Notes: generated from the letters alone by a model not told the origin. A stretch of DNA of 64,000 nt from Arthrobacter sp. OAP107 (GCF_040546765.1 NZ_JBEPOK010000001.1:2232001-2296000); one strand, 5' to 3'. Shown: positions 33,423 through 44,394, counted from the stretch's first letter. Numbers and translations: made by a program.

Positions 33423-33905
33423 ATGACGAACGTTCAGCCTACCGACGCTTCCCAACATTCCGTCGAGCATCTGGACTCCAGCCAGTGCTGGAGCCTGCTC
33501 CGGCAGGTTTCGGTTGGCAGGTTGGCTGTCTGGGTGGAGGACCACCCGGATATTTTTCCGCTCAACTACACCGTGGACCACGGCACGCTGGTGTTCCGCA
33601 CTGCCGAGGGCACCAAGCTTGGTGGCGCCCTCGGGGAATCCCCTGTGGCCCTGGAAGCCGATGGCGTGGATGCCGATTCGGGGATGGCCTGGAGCGTGGT
33701 GGTCAAGGGGAAGGCCGCGGCGCTCAAGGGCACCGATGAGATCCTCGATTCCGCGAGCCTCTACCTTTTCCCGTGGCAGGCAGGCCAGAAGGACCACTTC
33801 GTCCGCATTACGCCTGATTCGGTCACGGGCCGGCGCTTCAAGGTCACGCCGCCGCTCACCTGGTGGACCCAGCTCAGCGGCGCGGTGAAGGCCTCGCCGG
33901 AGTGA
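33423..33905 (+). CDS. pyridoxamine 5'-phosphate oxidase (PPOX) family protein
   Basis: This 160-residue split-barrel flavin/F420-binding type protein has CWSLLRQVSVGRLAVWVEDHPDIFPLNYTVDHGTLVFRTAEGTKL. That is the N-terminal pattern of the small PPOX-like proteins common in actinobacteria, followed by VVVKGKAAAL and LFPWQAGQKDHFVRITPDSVTGRRF. Such proteins bind FMN, F420 or haem; the substrate is not readable. TAGGCT ends 7 nt before the ATG with no ribosome site, so it is probably leaderless. Confidence 0.88.
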   Translation: MTNVQPTDASQHSVEHLDSSQCWSLLRQVSVGRLAVWVEDHPDIFPLNYTVDHGTLVFRTAEGTKLGGALGESPVALEADGVDADSGMAWSVVVKGKAAALKGTDEILDSASLYLFPWQAGQKDHFVRITPDSVTGRRFKVTPPLTWWTQLSGAVKASPE

Positions 33906-33935
33906 CCCGCCCGTACTGGCTTAGGCCAGGCGGGT
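33905..33935. terminator. possible bidirectional hairpin terminator
   Basis: ACCCGCC...TGGC-TTAG-GCCA-GGCGGGT forms a bulged stem that spans the stops of the convergent PPOX and transglutaminase genes. There is no T-tract, so the assignment is tentative. Confidence 0.4.
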
Positions 33936-34772
33936 GATCTCCACGCTCACGCTCAGGTTCGAGCCGCCGCCGCCGGACAGGATGCCCTTCAGCGGAGGCA
34001 CGTCCCGGTAGTCGCGGCCGCGGGCCACCGTCACGTGGAAGTCGCCGGCCGGCTTGTGGTTGGTCGGGTCCCAGCTGCGCCATTCGCCGTCCCACCATTC
34101 CAGCCACGCGTGGGACTGGCCGGCCACCGTCTCACCGATGTCCGCCGTCGAACGCGGGTGCAGGTAACCGGAGACGTAACGGGCCGGGATGCGGCAGCTG
34201 CGCAGTGCGCCGATAGCGAGGTGGGCCAGGTCCTGGCAGACGCCCTGGCGTTGGTTCCAGGCTTCCTCGGCGTTGGTGGTGACCCCGGTGGTGCCCTTCA
34301 TGTAGGTCATCTCGCCGCGCATCCACGCGAAGATGGCCATGGCGGCCTCATGCGGGTTCTTGCCCTCCACCACGCCGGGGATGATGCCGAGGACCTCCTC
34401 CCCCGGGCCGGTCAGCTGTGACTGCGGGACCCAGTCGCTGAACTGGTTCAGCGTCTCGGGGGAAGCAAGGTCGTCCCAGCCCACAATGTCGGCCTCCGAC
34501 GGAACACGCACCGCCCGGTGAACCTCCACGGTGGTGGTGGCCAGGACTTCCAGGTGCTCATGCGGCATCTGCATGTCGAACGCGGTGACCCTGGTGCCCC
34601 AGTAGTCGCGGTAGCTGCTGACCGCGGCCTGCGACGGCGTGACCTTCATGGAGGACTCCAGCACCACCTGCTGCGGGTCCGTCAGCGGCGTCATGCGTGC
34701 CTCGTTGTAGGACAGCGTGACGCGCCGCTTGTACTTGTAGCCGGTCCGGTGGACGATGCTCAGCCGGGTCAT
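33921..34772 (-). CDS. transglutaminase-like cysteine protease, peptide-cluster type
   Basis: This 283-residue protein has an N-terminal beta domain (RLSIVHRTGYKYKRRVTLSYNEARM) typical of these bacterial transglutaminase-like proteins. The catalytic core has Cys in RQGVCQDLAHLAIGALR, His in AGQSHAWLEWWDG and Asp in WDPTNHKPAGDFHVTVARGRDYRDV. It is encoded with an alpha-E protein and a circularly permuted ATP-grasp enzyme; its start overlaps the alpha-E stop (ATGA). Comparative work treats these as a peptide-making and peptide-cutting module, with this enzyme as the hydrolase. The product is unknown. Confidence 0.92.
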   Translation of the reverse strand: MTRLSIVHRTGYKYKRRVTLSYNEARMTPLTDPQQVVLESSMKVTPSQAAVSSYRDYWGTRVTAFDMQMPHEHLEVLATTTVEVHRAVRVPSEADIVGWDDLASPETLNQFSDWVPQSQLTGPGEEVLGIIPGVVEGKNPHEAAMAIFAWMRGEMTYMKGTTGVTTNAEEAWNQRQGVCQDLAHLAIGALRSCRIPARYVSGYLHPRSTADIGETVAGQSHAWLEWWDGEWRSWDPTNHKPAGDFHVTVARGRDYRDVPPLKGILSGGGGSNLSVSVEITRLA

Positions 34773-35687
34773 GAAACTTCTCCCACCCAGGCCAGTTCAT
34801 CCGCCTGATTGAAGTACTTACGGGAAATGGCGTCGGACGCCTGGGCGACGGCCTTCTGCACGCGCTCCATGTGCTCCGGAAGCTCGGACATGAGGTCGTC
34901 CGTGCGGTGGAACTCCAGGAACGTGCGGGCCTGGCCCACGATCCGGCGGGCGTCGTTGATGAAGCCGACGCGCTGGGCCGAGGGGTCCAGCTTGGCCAGG
35001 CAGTCGTCGGCGTCGCGCAGGGCGTAGACGATGGAGCGCGGAAACAGCCGGTCCAGCAGAAGGAACTCGGCCGCGTGCTGGTCGCCGAACGCGGCGCGGC
35101 GGGTCCGCAGGAAGGACTCATAGGCGCCGGCGCAGCGGAGCATGTTCACCCACGACATGCCTGCGGAGAGGACGTCACGGGTGGAGAGCATCCGGGCAGT
35201 CATGTCGGCACGCTCCAGCGAACGGCCCAGTGCCAGGAAGAGCCAGCTGTCATCGTGGCTGACCGTCGTGTCGGCCAGGCCGCTGACCATGGCGGTGCGC
35301 TCGAGCACCCAGTGGCAGAAGCGGTACGTGCCCACCACGTCCTTGCGGTGCTGGTTCAGCCCGTAGTACGTGGTGTTGAGGCTCTCCCAGAGGCCGGACG
35401 ACACCGTTTCGCGGGCACGCCGGGCGTTCTCGCGGGCGGCGCCAAGGGACCCGGCAATCGAGGTGGCGCTGTGCTTGTCGTAGGCGAGGGCGTGGAGCAG
35501 TTCCTCCAGCCCGAAGTCCTCGCTCTGCGGGCGCGCACCCATGACGCCGAGCAGTTCGCGGGCAACGCTGCGCCGCTCATCGGTGGGCAGGTGGTTCAGG
35601 CGCTCCAGGTGGACGTCGAGGATGCGGGCCGTGCCGTCGGCACGTTCGACGTAGCGGCCGATCCAGAACAGGGATTCGGCAATTCGG

Positions 35688-35695
<8 letters not shown>
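34769..35695 (-). CDS. alpha-E domain-containing protein (DUF403)
   Basis: This 308-residue all-helical protein starts MLSRIAESLFWIGRYVERADGTARIL, the signature of alpha-E proteins, and continues NTTYYGLNQHRKDVVGTYRFCHWVLERTAMVSGLADTTVSHDDSWLFLALGRSLERADMTARML. It is encoded between the ATP-grasp and transglutaminase genes and overlaps both by a few bases, so the three proteins are surely cotranslated. Alpha-E is thought to assist the ATP-grasp ligase; no activity of its own is known. Confidence 0.93.
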
Positions 35696-37289
<1,594 letters not shown>

Positions 37290-37440
37290 TAGCCAACCAC
37301 CTTTTTGTTGCGAATTCATTTCCCGTTCCGCCCTGGCGTGTTGGCGGGACTTCCGGTTGGTCTTTGGCGTCGACGTCCGGCAAGGTTGGGAGGTGCCAGA
37401 CTTCCGACTCCCGCCGCCGCTGCCGTCGCAGTTGCGCGGG

Positions 37441-38496
37441 ATGACGCATCAGAACCTTACCCGGATTCTGCCCGGCCTGCTCACCGCCGTCGTCGCCCTG
37501 GCCTTCGCGTTCGCCATCCATGCCGCCGTGCCGGCGCTGCCGGCCATGACGCTGGCCGTGGTCCTTGGCCTGCTGGCGGCCAACCTGCCCGGCACGGCGG
37601 TGTGGACGGCCGGGCGGGCCCGGCCGGGGCTCGACTTCGCCGGCAAGCACCTGATGCGCGGCGGCATCGTGCTCCTGGGTCTGAAGGTGAGCCTCTCCGA
37701 CGTGCTGGGCCTCGGTTGGCTGGCCCTCCTGCTGATCGCGGCTGTGGTGGTGGCCAGCTTCGCCGGCACCTACGGGATTTCCCGGCTGTTCCGGCTTCCG
37801 GCCGACACGGCCCTGCTGATCGCCACCGGGTTTTCCATCTGCGGGGCCTCGGCGATCGGCGCGATGGCGGCTGTGCGGCGGATCAGCCACCGGGACACGG
37901 TCCTTCCGGTCGCGCTCGTGACGCTGTGCGGGACGCTGGCCATCGGCGTGCTGCCTCTGCTGGTCCATCCGCTGCAGCTGAGCACCGAGGCCTTTGGTGC
38001 GTGGACCGGTGCCTCGGTCCACGACGTGGGGCAGGTGGTGGCCACGGCGCAAACCGCGGGTCCGGCGGCGCTGGCTCTCGCCGTCGTCGTTAAGCTCACC
38101 CGGGTGATTCTGCTGGCACCCATGGCGGCCATGGCCGGGGCAGAACAGCGGATCCGGCACCGTCGGGAGGCAGGCCGCCAGAGGGCAGGCGGCAGTACGG
38201 CAGGCGGCCGGGACGGGGGATCTGCTGCGGGCAAGCCTCCGATTGTTCCGCTGTTCGTAATCGGTTTCATCGCGATGGTGGCGCTGCGTTCCAGCGGCTG
38301 GCTCTCCGCCGGGTGGCTGGAGGCAGCGGCCGGCCTGCAGGACGTGCTGCTGGGCGCGGCCCTGTTCGGCCTGGGCTCGGCGGTGCGCATCCGCGCCCTG
38401 CTGCACACCGGGGCGCGCGCCGTGCTGGCCGCCCTCGCGGCGTGGCTGCTGATCGCGGCCCTGGGCCTGGCCGCCGCGCTGCTCATGGTGCAGTAA
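37441..38496 (+). CDS. YeiH/UPF0324 family membrane transporter (putative sulfate exporter)
   Basis: This integral membrane protein of about 351 residues has roughly ten helices. Family motifs include GLDFAGKHLMRGGIVLLGLKVSLSDVLGLG, LLIATGFSICGASAIGAMAAV and GASVHDVGQVVATAQTAGPAALALAVVVKLTRV. The family is annotated as putative sulfate exporters; evidence for the substrate is thin. The start is uncertain: ATG 37441 gives a clean first helix, while GTG 37393 with AAGG 7 nt upstream would add 16 residues. A cytosolic loop near residue 250 carries a 15-bp tandem repeat. It is divergent from the ATP-grasp gene. Confidence 0.85.
   Translation: MTHQNLTRILPGLLTAVVALAFAFAIHAAVPALPAMTLAVVLGLLAANLPGTAVWTAGRARPGLDFAGKHLMRGGIVLLGLKVSLSDVLGLGWLALLLIAAVVVASFAGTYGISRLFRLPADTALLIATGFSICGASAIGAMAAVRRISHRDTVLPVALVTLCGTLAIGVLPLLVHPLQLSTEAFGAWTGASVHDVGQVVATAQTAGPAALALAVVVKLTRVILLAPMAAMAGAEQRIRHRREAGRQRAGGSTAGGRDGGSAAGKPPIVPLFVIGFIAMVALRSSGWLSAGWLEAAAGLQDVLLGAALFGLGSAVRIRALLHTGARAVLAALAAWLLIAALGLAAALLMVQ
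38170..38214 (+). repeat. 15-bp tandem repeat in a loop of the YeiH-type transporter
   Basis: Three imperfect copies beginning GCAGGC (GCAGGCCGCCAGAGG, GCAGGCGGCAGTACG, GCAGGCGGCCGGGAC) encode AGRQR-AGGST-AGGRD in a hydrophilic loop between helices. Confidence 0.75.
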
Positions 38497-38517
38497 CGCC
38501 CATGGTTCAATAGCTGG

Positions 38518-41163
38518 GTGCCGAACCAGAATCTCCAGCGCAGCGAAGCGGCAGAGCGTTCCGCCCTGATCACCACCCACAGCTACGACGTCGCGCTAGA
38601 CGTCCGCAGCGCACCGGATCCGGATAAGGCCGGTTACACCAGCCGCAGCACTATCTCCTTTTCGGCCGTGCAGCCGGGTGCGTCCACCTTCCTGGACTTC
38701 ATCGCCGGTGACGTGCACAGCGTGGTCCTCAACGGCGTGGAACTGCCGGTCGCGGACGTGGTGGACGGGGCACGGATCCGGCTGGACAACCTGCAGGCCG
38801 AGAACAGGGTGACGGTCACCGGAACTGCGCTGTACAGCAGTTCGGGCGAGGGCATGCACCGGTTCTTCGACCCGGCTGATGGCCAGTGCTACCTTTACAC
38901 CCAGTACGAGCCGGCCGATGCCCGCCGGGTGTTCGCGAACTTCGAACAGCCCGACCTCAAGGCCCGCTTCACGTTCTCCGTCACCGCCCCGGCCGGCTGG
39001 GAGGTGGCCTCCAACGGCGCCGTGGCGGCGCGCCTGCCCCTGGCAGGGGACGCCGCGGCCTCCCGCTGGGACTTCGTACCCACCCTGCCGATGTCCACGT
39101 ACATCACCACCGTCCTGGCCGGCCCCTACTTCAAGGCCGAGGACCACTGGAGCAGGACGGACGACGGCGGGACACGCCTTGACGTGCCGCTGGCACTTTA
39201 CTGCCGGGCCTCCATGGCGCCCTCGTTCGACACCCCAGAGCTGTTCAGGCTCACCAAGCAGGGGCTTGACTTCTTCAACGGGCTGTTCGACTACCCGTAT
39301 CCGTGGGGCAAGTACGATCAGGCCTTCGTGCCCGAATACAACCTCGGGGCCATGGAGAACCCGGGCCTGGTCACGTTCACGGAAGACTACGTGTTCACCT
39401 CCCGGGCCACCGATTCCCAGTACCAGGGCCGCGCCAACACCCTGCTGCACGAGATGGCCCACATGTGGTTCGGCGACCTCGTAACCATGCAGTGGTGGGA
39501 CGACCTGTGGCTGAAGGAGTCCTTCGCGGACTACATGGGCACCCTCGCCGTGGACAGTGCCACGGACTGGGACACCGCCTGGGTCAACTTCGCGAACAAC
39601 CGCAAGGCCTGGGCCTACGTGCAGGACCAACTGCCCACCACCCACCCGATCGTCGCCGACATCCCGGACCTCGAGGCGGCCAAGCAGAACTTCGACGGCA
39701 TCACCTACGCGAAGGGGGCCTCCGTCCTGAAGCAGCTCGTGGCGTACGTCGGCTTCGACGCCTTCATTGCCGGCTCCCGGCAGTATTTCAGGGACCACGA
39801 GTACGGCAACACCACGCTCGCTGACCTCCTCGGCGCCCTGGCCGCATCCTCCGGCCGCGACCTCACCACCTGGGCGAGGCAGTGGCTCCAGACTTCCGGC
39901 ATCTCAACGCTGAGCGCCGAACTGGAGACCGCTGGGGCGGCTGACGGCACTCCCACTCCCGGCGGAGGCATCCTCGAGCGGGTCACGCTGCTGCAGGACG
40001 CTTCCGATCCCGTCACCGGGCAGCAGGAGCCGCGCCCGCACCGGCTGCGGATCGGGCTGTACAACTTCGGCGCCGACGGCGGGCTGGTCCGCACGGATTC
40101 CGTGGAGACCGACCTGGCCGGCGGAGCCCAGGAAATAGCTGCCCTCGCCGGGAAGGGCCGGCCGGCGCTGCTGCTGGTCAATGACGAGGACCTGACCTAC
40201 GCCAAGGTCCGGCTCGACCGCGGCTCCGAGGCCACCGTCCGGTCATCGCTGGACCGGATCAGCGACCCCATGGCCCGCGCCCTGAGCTGGTCCGCGCTGT
40301 GGAATTCGGCCCGCGACGGCATTACGCCGGCGTCGCAGTACGTGGATGCTGTCCTTCGCTTCGCTGCCGCCGAGACCGGCATCGGCGTTCTCCTGAACAT
40401 CCTGGGCAACGCCACCCTTGCCATTGAGCAGTATGTTCCGGCCACGGAGCGCGAAGCCCTGCGGAAGTCCTTTGCCGAGGGTGCGGCACGGGAACTGTAC
40501 GCTGCGGAGCCGGGCTCGGACCAGCAGCTTGCGTGGGCCAGGACGCTTGCCACGGTCAGCCGGACCGAGGGCAGCCAGGCGGTGCTGCTCCGCGGCCTGC
40601 TGGACGGCAGTGAGCGGGTACCCGGACTGGCTGTGGACGCGGAGCTCCGCTGGAGCCTGTGGCACGCGCTGGCTGCCCGCGGCCTGGCCACTGTCCAGGA
40701 GCTCGACGCCGAGCTGGCCAGGGACACCACAGCGTCCGGCCAGACCGGCCACGCCACGGCGCTGGCCGCCCGGCCTGGGGCGGCGGTCAAGGCGGCGGCC
40801 TGGGACGCCGCAGTGCGCCGGGCGGAGCTCTCCAACCAGTTGCTCAGCGCCACCATCGCAGGGTTCAATACCGCCTCTGAAGAACTCCTGGACCCGTTCG
40901 TGGAACCGTACTTCGAGTGCCTGGAAACGGTGTGGGCGCAGCGGAGCATCGAAATCGCCACCCGGATCGTCCGCGGACTTTACCCCGGCGTCCAGCATCT
41001 GGGCCCGGCGAACAACCCGGACGACCATCCCGTGCTGGCACGCACTGACCGCTGGCTCGCGGAGCACCCGGACGCCCCGCGTGCCCTGCGCCGGATCATC
41101 GTCGAACAGCGGAGCCAGCTGCACCGCTCGCTGTCGGCGCAGGCGGTGTCAGCGGGGGTCTAG
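38518..41163 (+). CDS. pepN: aminopeptidase N (M1 family)
   Basis: This 881-residue cytosolic zinc aminopeptidase removes N-terminal residues from peptides. The exopeptidase motif is GAMENPGLVTF. The zinc site has H311 and H315 in LLHEMAHMWFGDLVTMQWWDD and E334 in WLKESFADYMG. The N-terminal beta domain (about 15-200) and C-terminal helical ERAP-like domain (about 480-870) are complete, with the length of actinobacterial PepN. The start is GTG. Its TAG stop lies in a palindromic CTAG shared with the stop of the convergent lipoate ligase gene. Confidence 0.95.
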   Translation: MPNQNLQRSEAAERSALITTHSYDVALDVRSAPDPDKAGYTSRSTISFSAVQPGASTFLDFIAGDVHSVVLNGVELPVADVVDGARIRLDNLQAENRVTVTGTALYSSSGEGMHRFFDPADGQCYLYTQYEPADARRVFANFEQPDLKARFTFSVTAPAGWEVASNGAVAARLPLAGDAAASRWDFVPTLPMSTYITTVLAGPYFKAEDHWSRTDDGGTRLDVPLALYCRASMAPSFDTPELFRLTKQGLDFFNGLFDYPYPWGKYDQAFVPEYNLGAMENPGLVTFTEDYVFTSRATDSQYQGRANTLLHEMAHMWFGDLVTMQWWDDLWLKESFADYMGTLAVDSATDWDTAWVNFANNRKAWAYVQDQLPTTHPIVADIPDLEAAKQNFDGITYAKGASVLKQLVAYVGFDAFIAGSRQYFRDHEYGNTTLADLLGALAASSGRDLTTWARQWLQTSGISTLSAELETAGAADGTPTPGGGILERVTLLQDASDPVTGQQEPRPHRLRIGLYNFGADGGLVRTDSVETDLAGGAQEIAALAGKGRPALLLVNDEDLTYAKVRLDRGSEATVRSSLDRISDPMARALSWSALWNSARDGITPASQYVDAVLRFAAAETGIGVLLNILGNATLAIEQYVPATEREALRKSFAEGAARELYAAEPGSDQQLAWARTLATVSRTEGSQAVLLRGLLDGSERVPGLAVDAELRWSLWHALAARGLATVQELDAELARDTTASGQTGHATALAARPGAAVKAAAWDAAVRRAELSNQLLSATIAGFNTASEELLDPFVEPYFECLETVWAQRSIEIATRIVRGLYPGVQHLGPANNPDDHPVLARTDRWLAEHPDAPRALRRIIVEQRSQLHRSLSAQAVSAGV

Positions 41164-42254
41164 GGCACCCGGTGCAGCCATGCGTCCGTGCCGAACTTTG
41201 ACGCGACGCGCTCACGGGCGGTTGCCAGTTCCTGGTCCGTGATCTCCGACGGCGTGGCCCCGTAGCGCTCGGCGAAGACCTCCATCATGGCCGCCACGAT
41301 TTCGGCGCGGGCCAGGCCTGTCTGGCGGCGCAGCGGGTCCACGCGCTTCTTGGCGCTGGTAGTTCCCTTGTCCGAGAGCTTTTCCTTGCCGATCCGGAGC
41401 ACGTCCACCATCTTGTCGGCGTCGATGTCATAGCTCATGGTGACGTGGTGGAGCATGCCGCCGTTTGCGAGCCGCTTCTGTGCCGCGCCGCCGATTTTGC
41501 CCTGTCCGGTGGCGATGTCGTTGAGCGGAACGTAGAAGGCGTCGATCCCCAGCTTCTTCAAGGCGGCCATGACCCAGGCGTCGAGGAACGCGTAGGAGTC
41601 GGCGAAGCTGATGCCGTCCACGAGGGTCTGCGGCAGGTAGAGCGAGTACGTGATGCAGTTGCCCGCCTCCATGAACATCGCTCCCCCGCCGCTGATGCGG
41701 CGTACAACGGTGATGCCGTGCCGGGACACACCGTCGGGATGCACCTCGTTGCGGTACGACTGGAAGCTGCCGATCACCACCGACGGTTCCTCCCAGTCCC
41801 AGAAGCGGATGGTGGGGTTGCGACGCCCGGCGCCGACCTCCTCGGTAAGCACCTCGTCCAGCGCCACATTCAGGTGCGTGGGCAGGACGCTCGGCGGGAT
41901 GATGCTCCAGCGGTGGTCCGTCCATGCAGTGGCCTTGGCCAGGGCCCGGCGGACGGCGATGGCCACGGCGTCGGCGGTGAACCCGAACAGGACCGTGTCC
42001 TCCGGGAGGGAGGCCTCCACGGCGGCGGTGATCTCGGCCGCGGTCGAACTTTCCGGCAGTCCCTTCAAGGCTCCGTTGATGGCCAGAAGGGCCTCGTCCG
42101 GTTCGAGGAAGAAATCGCCGCTAAGGGAGACGTCCGTGAAGGCGCCGTCCTCGACGTCCAGGTCCACCACCACGAGCTTGCCGCCCGGGACCTTGTATTC
42201 ACCGTGCAGCCGCGGGGCTGCTTCCTCAATTGCAGAATCTGGCGTGGCAGTCAT
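41160..42254 (-). CDS. lipoate-protein ligase family protein with N-terminal accessory domain
   Basis: This protein of about 364 residues attaches lipoate or octanoate to carrier-domain lysines. The catalytic BPL/LplA core (about 110-310) has IRFWDWEEPSVVIGSFQ, VVRRISGGGAMFMEAGNCITYSLYLP, the GGGA ligand loop and GQGKIGGAAQKRLANGGMLHHVTMSYDID, with the Lys that contacts the acyl-adenylate. Residues 12-95 (HGEYKVPGGKLVVVDLDVEDG, then VSLSGDFFLEPDEAL) look like the lipoate ligase accessory domain, which follows the core in E. coli LplA but precedes it here. I prefer ATG 42254; ATG codons a few residues upstream also exist. Confidence 0.85.
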   Translation of the reverse strand: MTATPDSAIEEAAPRLHGEYKVPGGKLVVVDLDVEDGAFTDVSLSGDFFLEPDEALLAINGALKGLPESSTAAEITAAVEASLPEDTVLFGFTADAVAIAVRRALAKATAWTDHRWSIIPPSVLPTHLNVALDEVLTEEVGAGRRNPTIRFWDWEEPSVVIGSFQSYRNEVHPDGVSRHGITVVRRISGGGAMFMEAGNCITYSLYLPQTLVDGISFADSYAFLDAWVMAALKKLGIDAFYVPLNDIATGQGKIGGAAQKRLANGGMLHHVTMSYDIDADKMVDVLRIGKEKLSDKGTTSAKKRVDPLRRQTGLARAEIVAAMMEVFAERYGATPSEITDQELATARERVASKFGTDAWLHRVP

Positions 42255-42281
42255 GCCTTCCATCCTGCCCCACAAACGCGA

Positions 42282-42311
42282 AAAGCCCGCACCGTTGCCG
42301 GTGCGGGCTTT
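42282..42311 (-). terminator. terminator of the L31 gene
   Basis: A 13-bp perfect stem (AAAGCCCGCACCG / CGGTGCGGGCTTT) closes a TTGC tetraloop. It lies 25 nt past the L31 stop on the reverse strand and is followed by a short T-rich run. Confidence 0.85.
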
Positions 42312-42336
42312 CCAAAGAACCTTGGGGAGAAGTGAA

Positions 42337-42594
42337 TTACTTCTTGCCGCCGAAGCCCTTGAAGCGAGCGTTGAAGCGCTCGACGCGGCCAGCGGAGTCC
42401 ATGATGCGCTGCTTGCCCGTGTAGAACGGGTGGGACTCGGAGGAGATTTCGACGTCGATGACCGGGTAGGTGTTGCCGTCTTCCCACTCGATGGTCTTCG
42501 AGGAAGACACGGTGGAGCGGGTCAGGAACTTCGTGCCGGAGGCCAGGTCGTTGAAAACAACAGCTTCGTACTTCGGGTGGATATCAGACTTCAT
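42337..42594 (-). CDS. rpmE2: 50S ribosomal protein L31, type B (zinc-free form)
   Basis: This 85-residue protein begins MKSDIHPKYEAVVFNDLASG and contains SSSKTIEWEDGNTYPVIDVEISSESHPFYTGKQRIMD, the type B L31 pattern. The CxxC zinc ligands of type A are missing, so this form does not need zinc. In many bacteria the zinc-free paralogue is Zur-controlled; I see no clear Zur box upstream. It is a single gene with its own terminator. Confidence 0.97.
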   Translation of the reverse strand: MKSDIHPKYEAVVFNDLASGTKFLTRSTVSSSKTIEWEDGNTYPVIDVEISSESHPFYTGKQRIMDSAGRVERFNARFKGFGGKK

Positions 42595-42762
42595 AATGGG
42601 ACCTTTTGTTCACGCAGCTGGATTTTGCCAGTTGCCAGGTATGAATGGGATGGCTTCCGTCCGTGCTTCGGCCGGCGCAAGGCCAGCGAAAAACACAGGG
42701 GAACCAGCTATCAATCATAGCGGATCGCGGAGGAACTAACGAACCCCGGCCTTCCGGCGGGT

Positions 42763-43572
42763 TCAGCCCCGCGGCCGCAACTCCCAGAAGGCGACGGCGG
42801 ACGCCGCCGCCACGTTCAAGGAGTCCACACCCGCCCGCATCGGGATCTTCACAGCGAGGTCGACGGCGGCAAGCGTCTCAGCGCTCAAGCCGGCACCTTC
42901 CGTGCCCAGCACCAGGGCGAGCCGCTCCGGGTTTCCTGCCGCCAGCGCGTCCAGGTCCACGGCATCGTCGGTGAGTTCCATCGCCGCCACCGTGAAGCCC
43001 TGCTCCTTGAGGAGTGTGAGATCCTGCGGCCAGCTTTCCAGCCTGGCCCACGGCACCTGGAAGACGGTGCCCATGCTGACCCGGACGCTGCGGCGGTACA
43101 GCGGGTCGCCGCAGCGGGGCGAGACCAGCACGGCGTCGACGTCGAGCGCCGCTGCCGACCGGAAGATCGCGCCCACGTTCGTGTGGTCCACGATGTCCTC
43201 CAGGACGGCCACGCGCCGGGCCCCGGCCAGCAGTTCCGGCAGCGGTACAGGCGCCGGGCGGTGCATGGCCGCCATGGCTCCGCGGTGGAGGTGGAATCCG
43301 GTGATTTCCTCCAGGAGTCCGGCGCTGCCGATGTATGCCGGGACGTCGGGGTACTGCTCGAAGATGTCCGCGAGGTCCGCAACCCACTTTTCGGCGAGGA
43401 AGAAGGACCGCGGCCGGTGCCCGGCGGCGAGGGCGCGCCGCAGGACGCGGGAGGATTCGGCGATGTACATGCCCTCGGCGGGCTCGCGCAGCTTCCGCAG
43501 GTGCACGTCCGTCAGCTGGGTGTAGTCGGCGACGCGTGGATCGGCAGCCGACTCGAGATAGTGGAAAGTCAC
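42763..43572 (-). CDS. TrmH/SpoU family RNA methyltransferase
   Basis: This 269-residue SPOUT-class enzyme has a substrate-binding L30e-like N domain (KLREPAEGMYIAESSRVLRRALAAGHRP). The knotted SAM domain contains VAVLEDIVDHTNVGAIFRSAAAL (motif 1), LALVLGTEGAGLS (motif 2) and VKIPMRAGVDSLNVAAASAVAFW (motif 3). It should 2'-O-methylate a ribose in rRNA or tRNA; the target cannot be given. It begins 19 nt after the TauE gene and probably closes an ABC-TauE-TrmH transcript. Confidence 0.92.
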   Translation of the reverse strand: MTFHYLESAADPRVADYTQLTDVHLRKLREPAEGMYIAESSRVLRRALAAGHRPRSFFLAEKWVADLADIFEQYPDVPAYIGSAGLLEEITGFHLHRGAMAAMHRPAPVPLPELLAGARRVAVLEDIVDHTNVGAIFRSAAALDVDAVLVSPRCGDPLYRRSVRVSMGTVFQVPWARLESWPQDLTLLKEQGFTVAAMELTDDAVDLDALAAGNPERLALVLGTEGAGLSAETLAAVDLAVKIPMRAGVDSLNVAAASAVAFWELRPRG

Positions 43573-43591
43573 CTGGTAGTCATTTCAGTCA

Positions 43592-44377
43592 TTACTTGAG
43601 CAGGTTCGCGACCAGGAAGCCGAGCGCCACCAGGCCGAGGGCAAAAATCACGCCGCGCAGTACGGGCGGCGACAGCCGGCGGCCCACCTTGGCGCCGACG
43701 AGGCCGCCGATGAGGGAGCTGACGGCGATGATGGCCACCACCGTCCAGTTGATCCGGTCGAAGGCAAACAGCAGATAGGACGCGGCCGCGATCAGGTTCA
43801 CGCCCAGCACCAGGACGTTCTTCATGGCGTTGGCGTTCTGGATGGTGCCCGTCATGAAGACGCCGAGGATGCCCACCAGCAGGATTCCCTGCGCCGCAAC
43901 GAAGTACCCGCCATACACACCGGCGAGGAAGACGAGGACCACCAGCAATACGCCGTGGTGCTTGTCCCGCAGGGCATGCTCGGGATTTTCCTCACGGTTC
44001 CGTACCCATTGCTGGAGCCGGGGCTGGAACACCACCATCAGCAGGGCCAGGACAATCAGCACCGGCGCCGCGTAGTGGAATACCTTCTCAGGCAGGTGGA
44101 GCAGGAGCCAGGCGCCGCTGATCCCGCCCAACAGGGATGCCGGGAGGAGCCGCAGGAGCTGGCGGCCGCGGCCCTTCAGCTCCCGGCGGTAACCCCAGGC
44201 CCCGGCTGCGCCGCCGGCCACCAGGCCCATGGCATTGCTCATCGAGGCCGTCACGGGTGCGATGCCCAGTGCGATCAGCACCGGGAAGGTGACCAGGGTT
44301 CCGGACCCGACGACGCTGTTGATGGTGCCGGCCCAGAGACCGGCGAAGAACACAAGGATGCCGCTGAAAAACTCCAC
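43592..44377 (-). CDS. TauE/SafE (TSUP) family membrane transporter
   Basis: This 261-residue membrane protein has eight helices in two repeats. The first repeat has FFAGLWAGTINSVVGSGTLVTFPVLIALG, the TSUP signature, and the second has LAGVYGGYFVAAQGILLVGILG. Members of the family carry sulfite, sulfoacetate or related anions; the substrate is unassigned. The GTG start lies 17 nt after the ABC ATPase stop. Confidence 0.9.
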   Translation of the reverse strand: MEFFSGILVFFAGLWAGTINSVVGSGTLVTFPVLIALGIAPVTASMSNAMGLVAGGAAGAWGYRRELKGRGRQLLRLLPASLLGGISGAWLLLHLPEKVFHYAAPVLIVLALLMVVFQPRLQQWVRNREENPEHALRDKHHGVLLVVLVFLAGVYGGYFVAAQGILLVGILGVFMTGTIQNANAMKNVLVLGVNLIAAASYLLFAFDRINWTVVAIIAVSSLIGGLVGAKVGRRLSPPVLRGVIFALGLVALGFLVANLLK

Positions 44378-44394
44378 GTGTGCCGGCCGCCCCG

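Noticed and set aside
42595..42762. Zur operator before the zinc-free L31 gene
   Set aside because: Expected from other bacteria, but no convincing AT-rich palindrome is present in the upstream gap.
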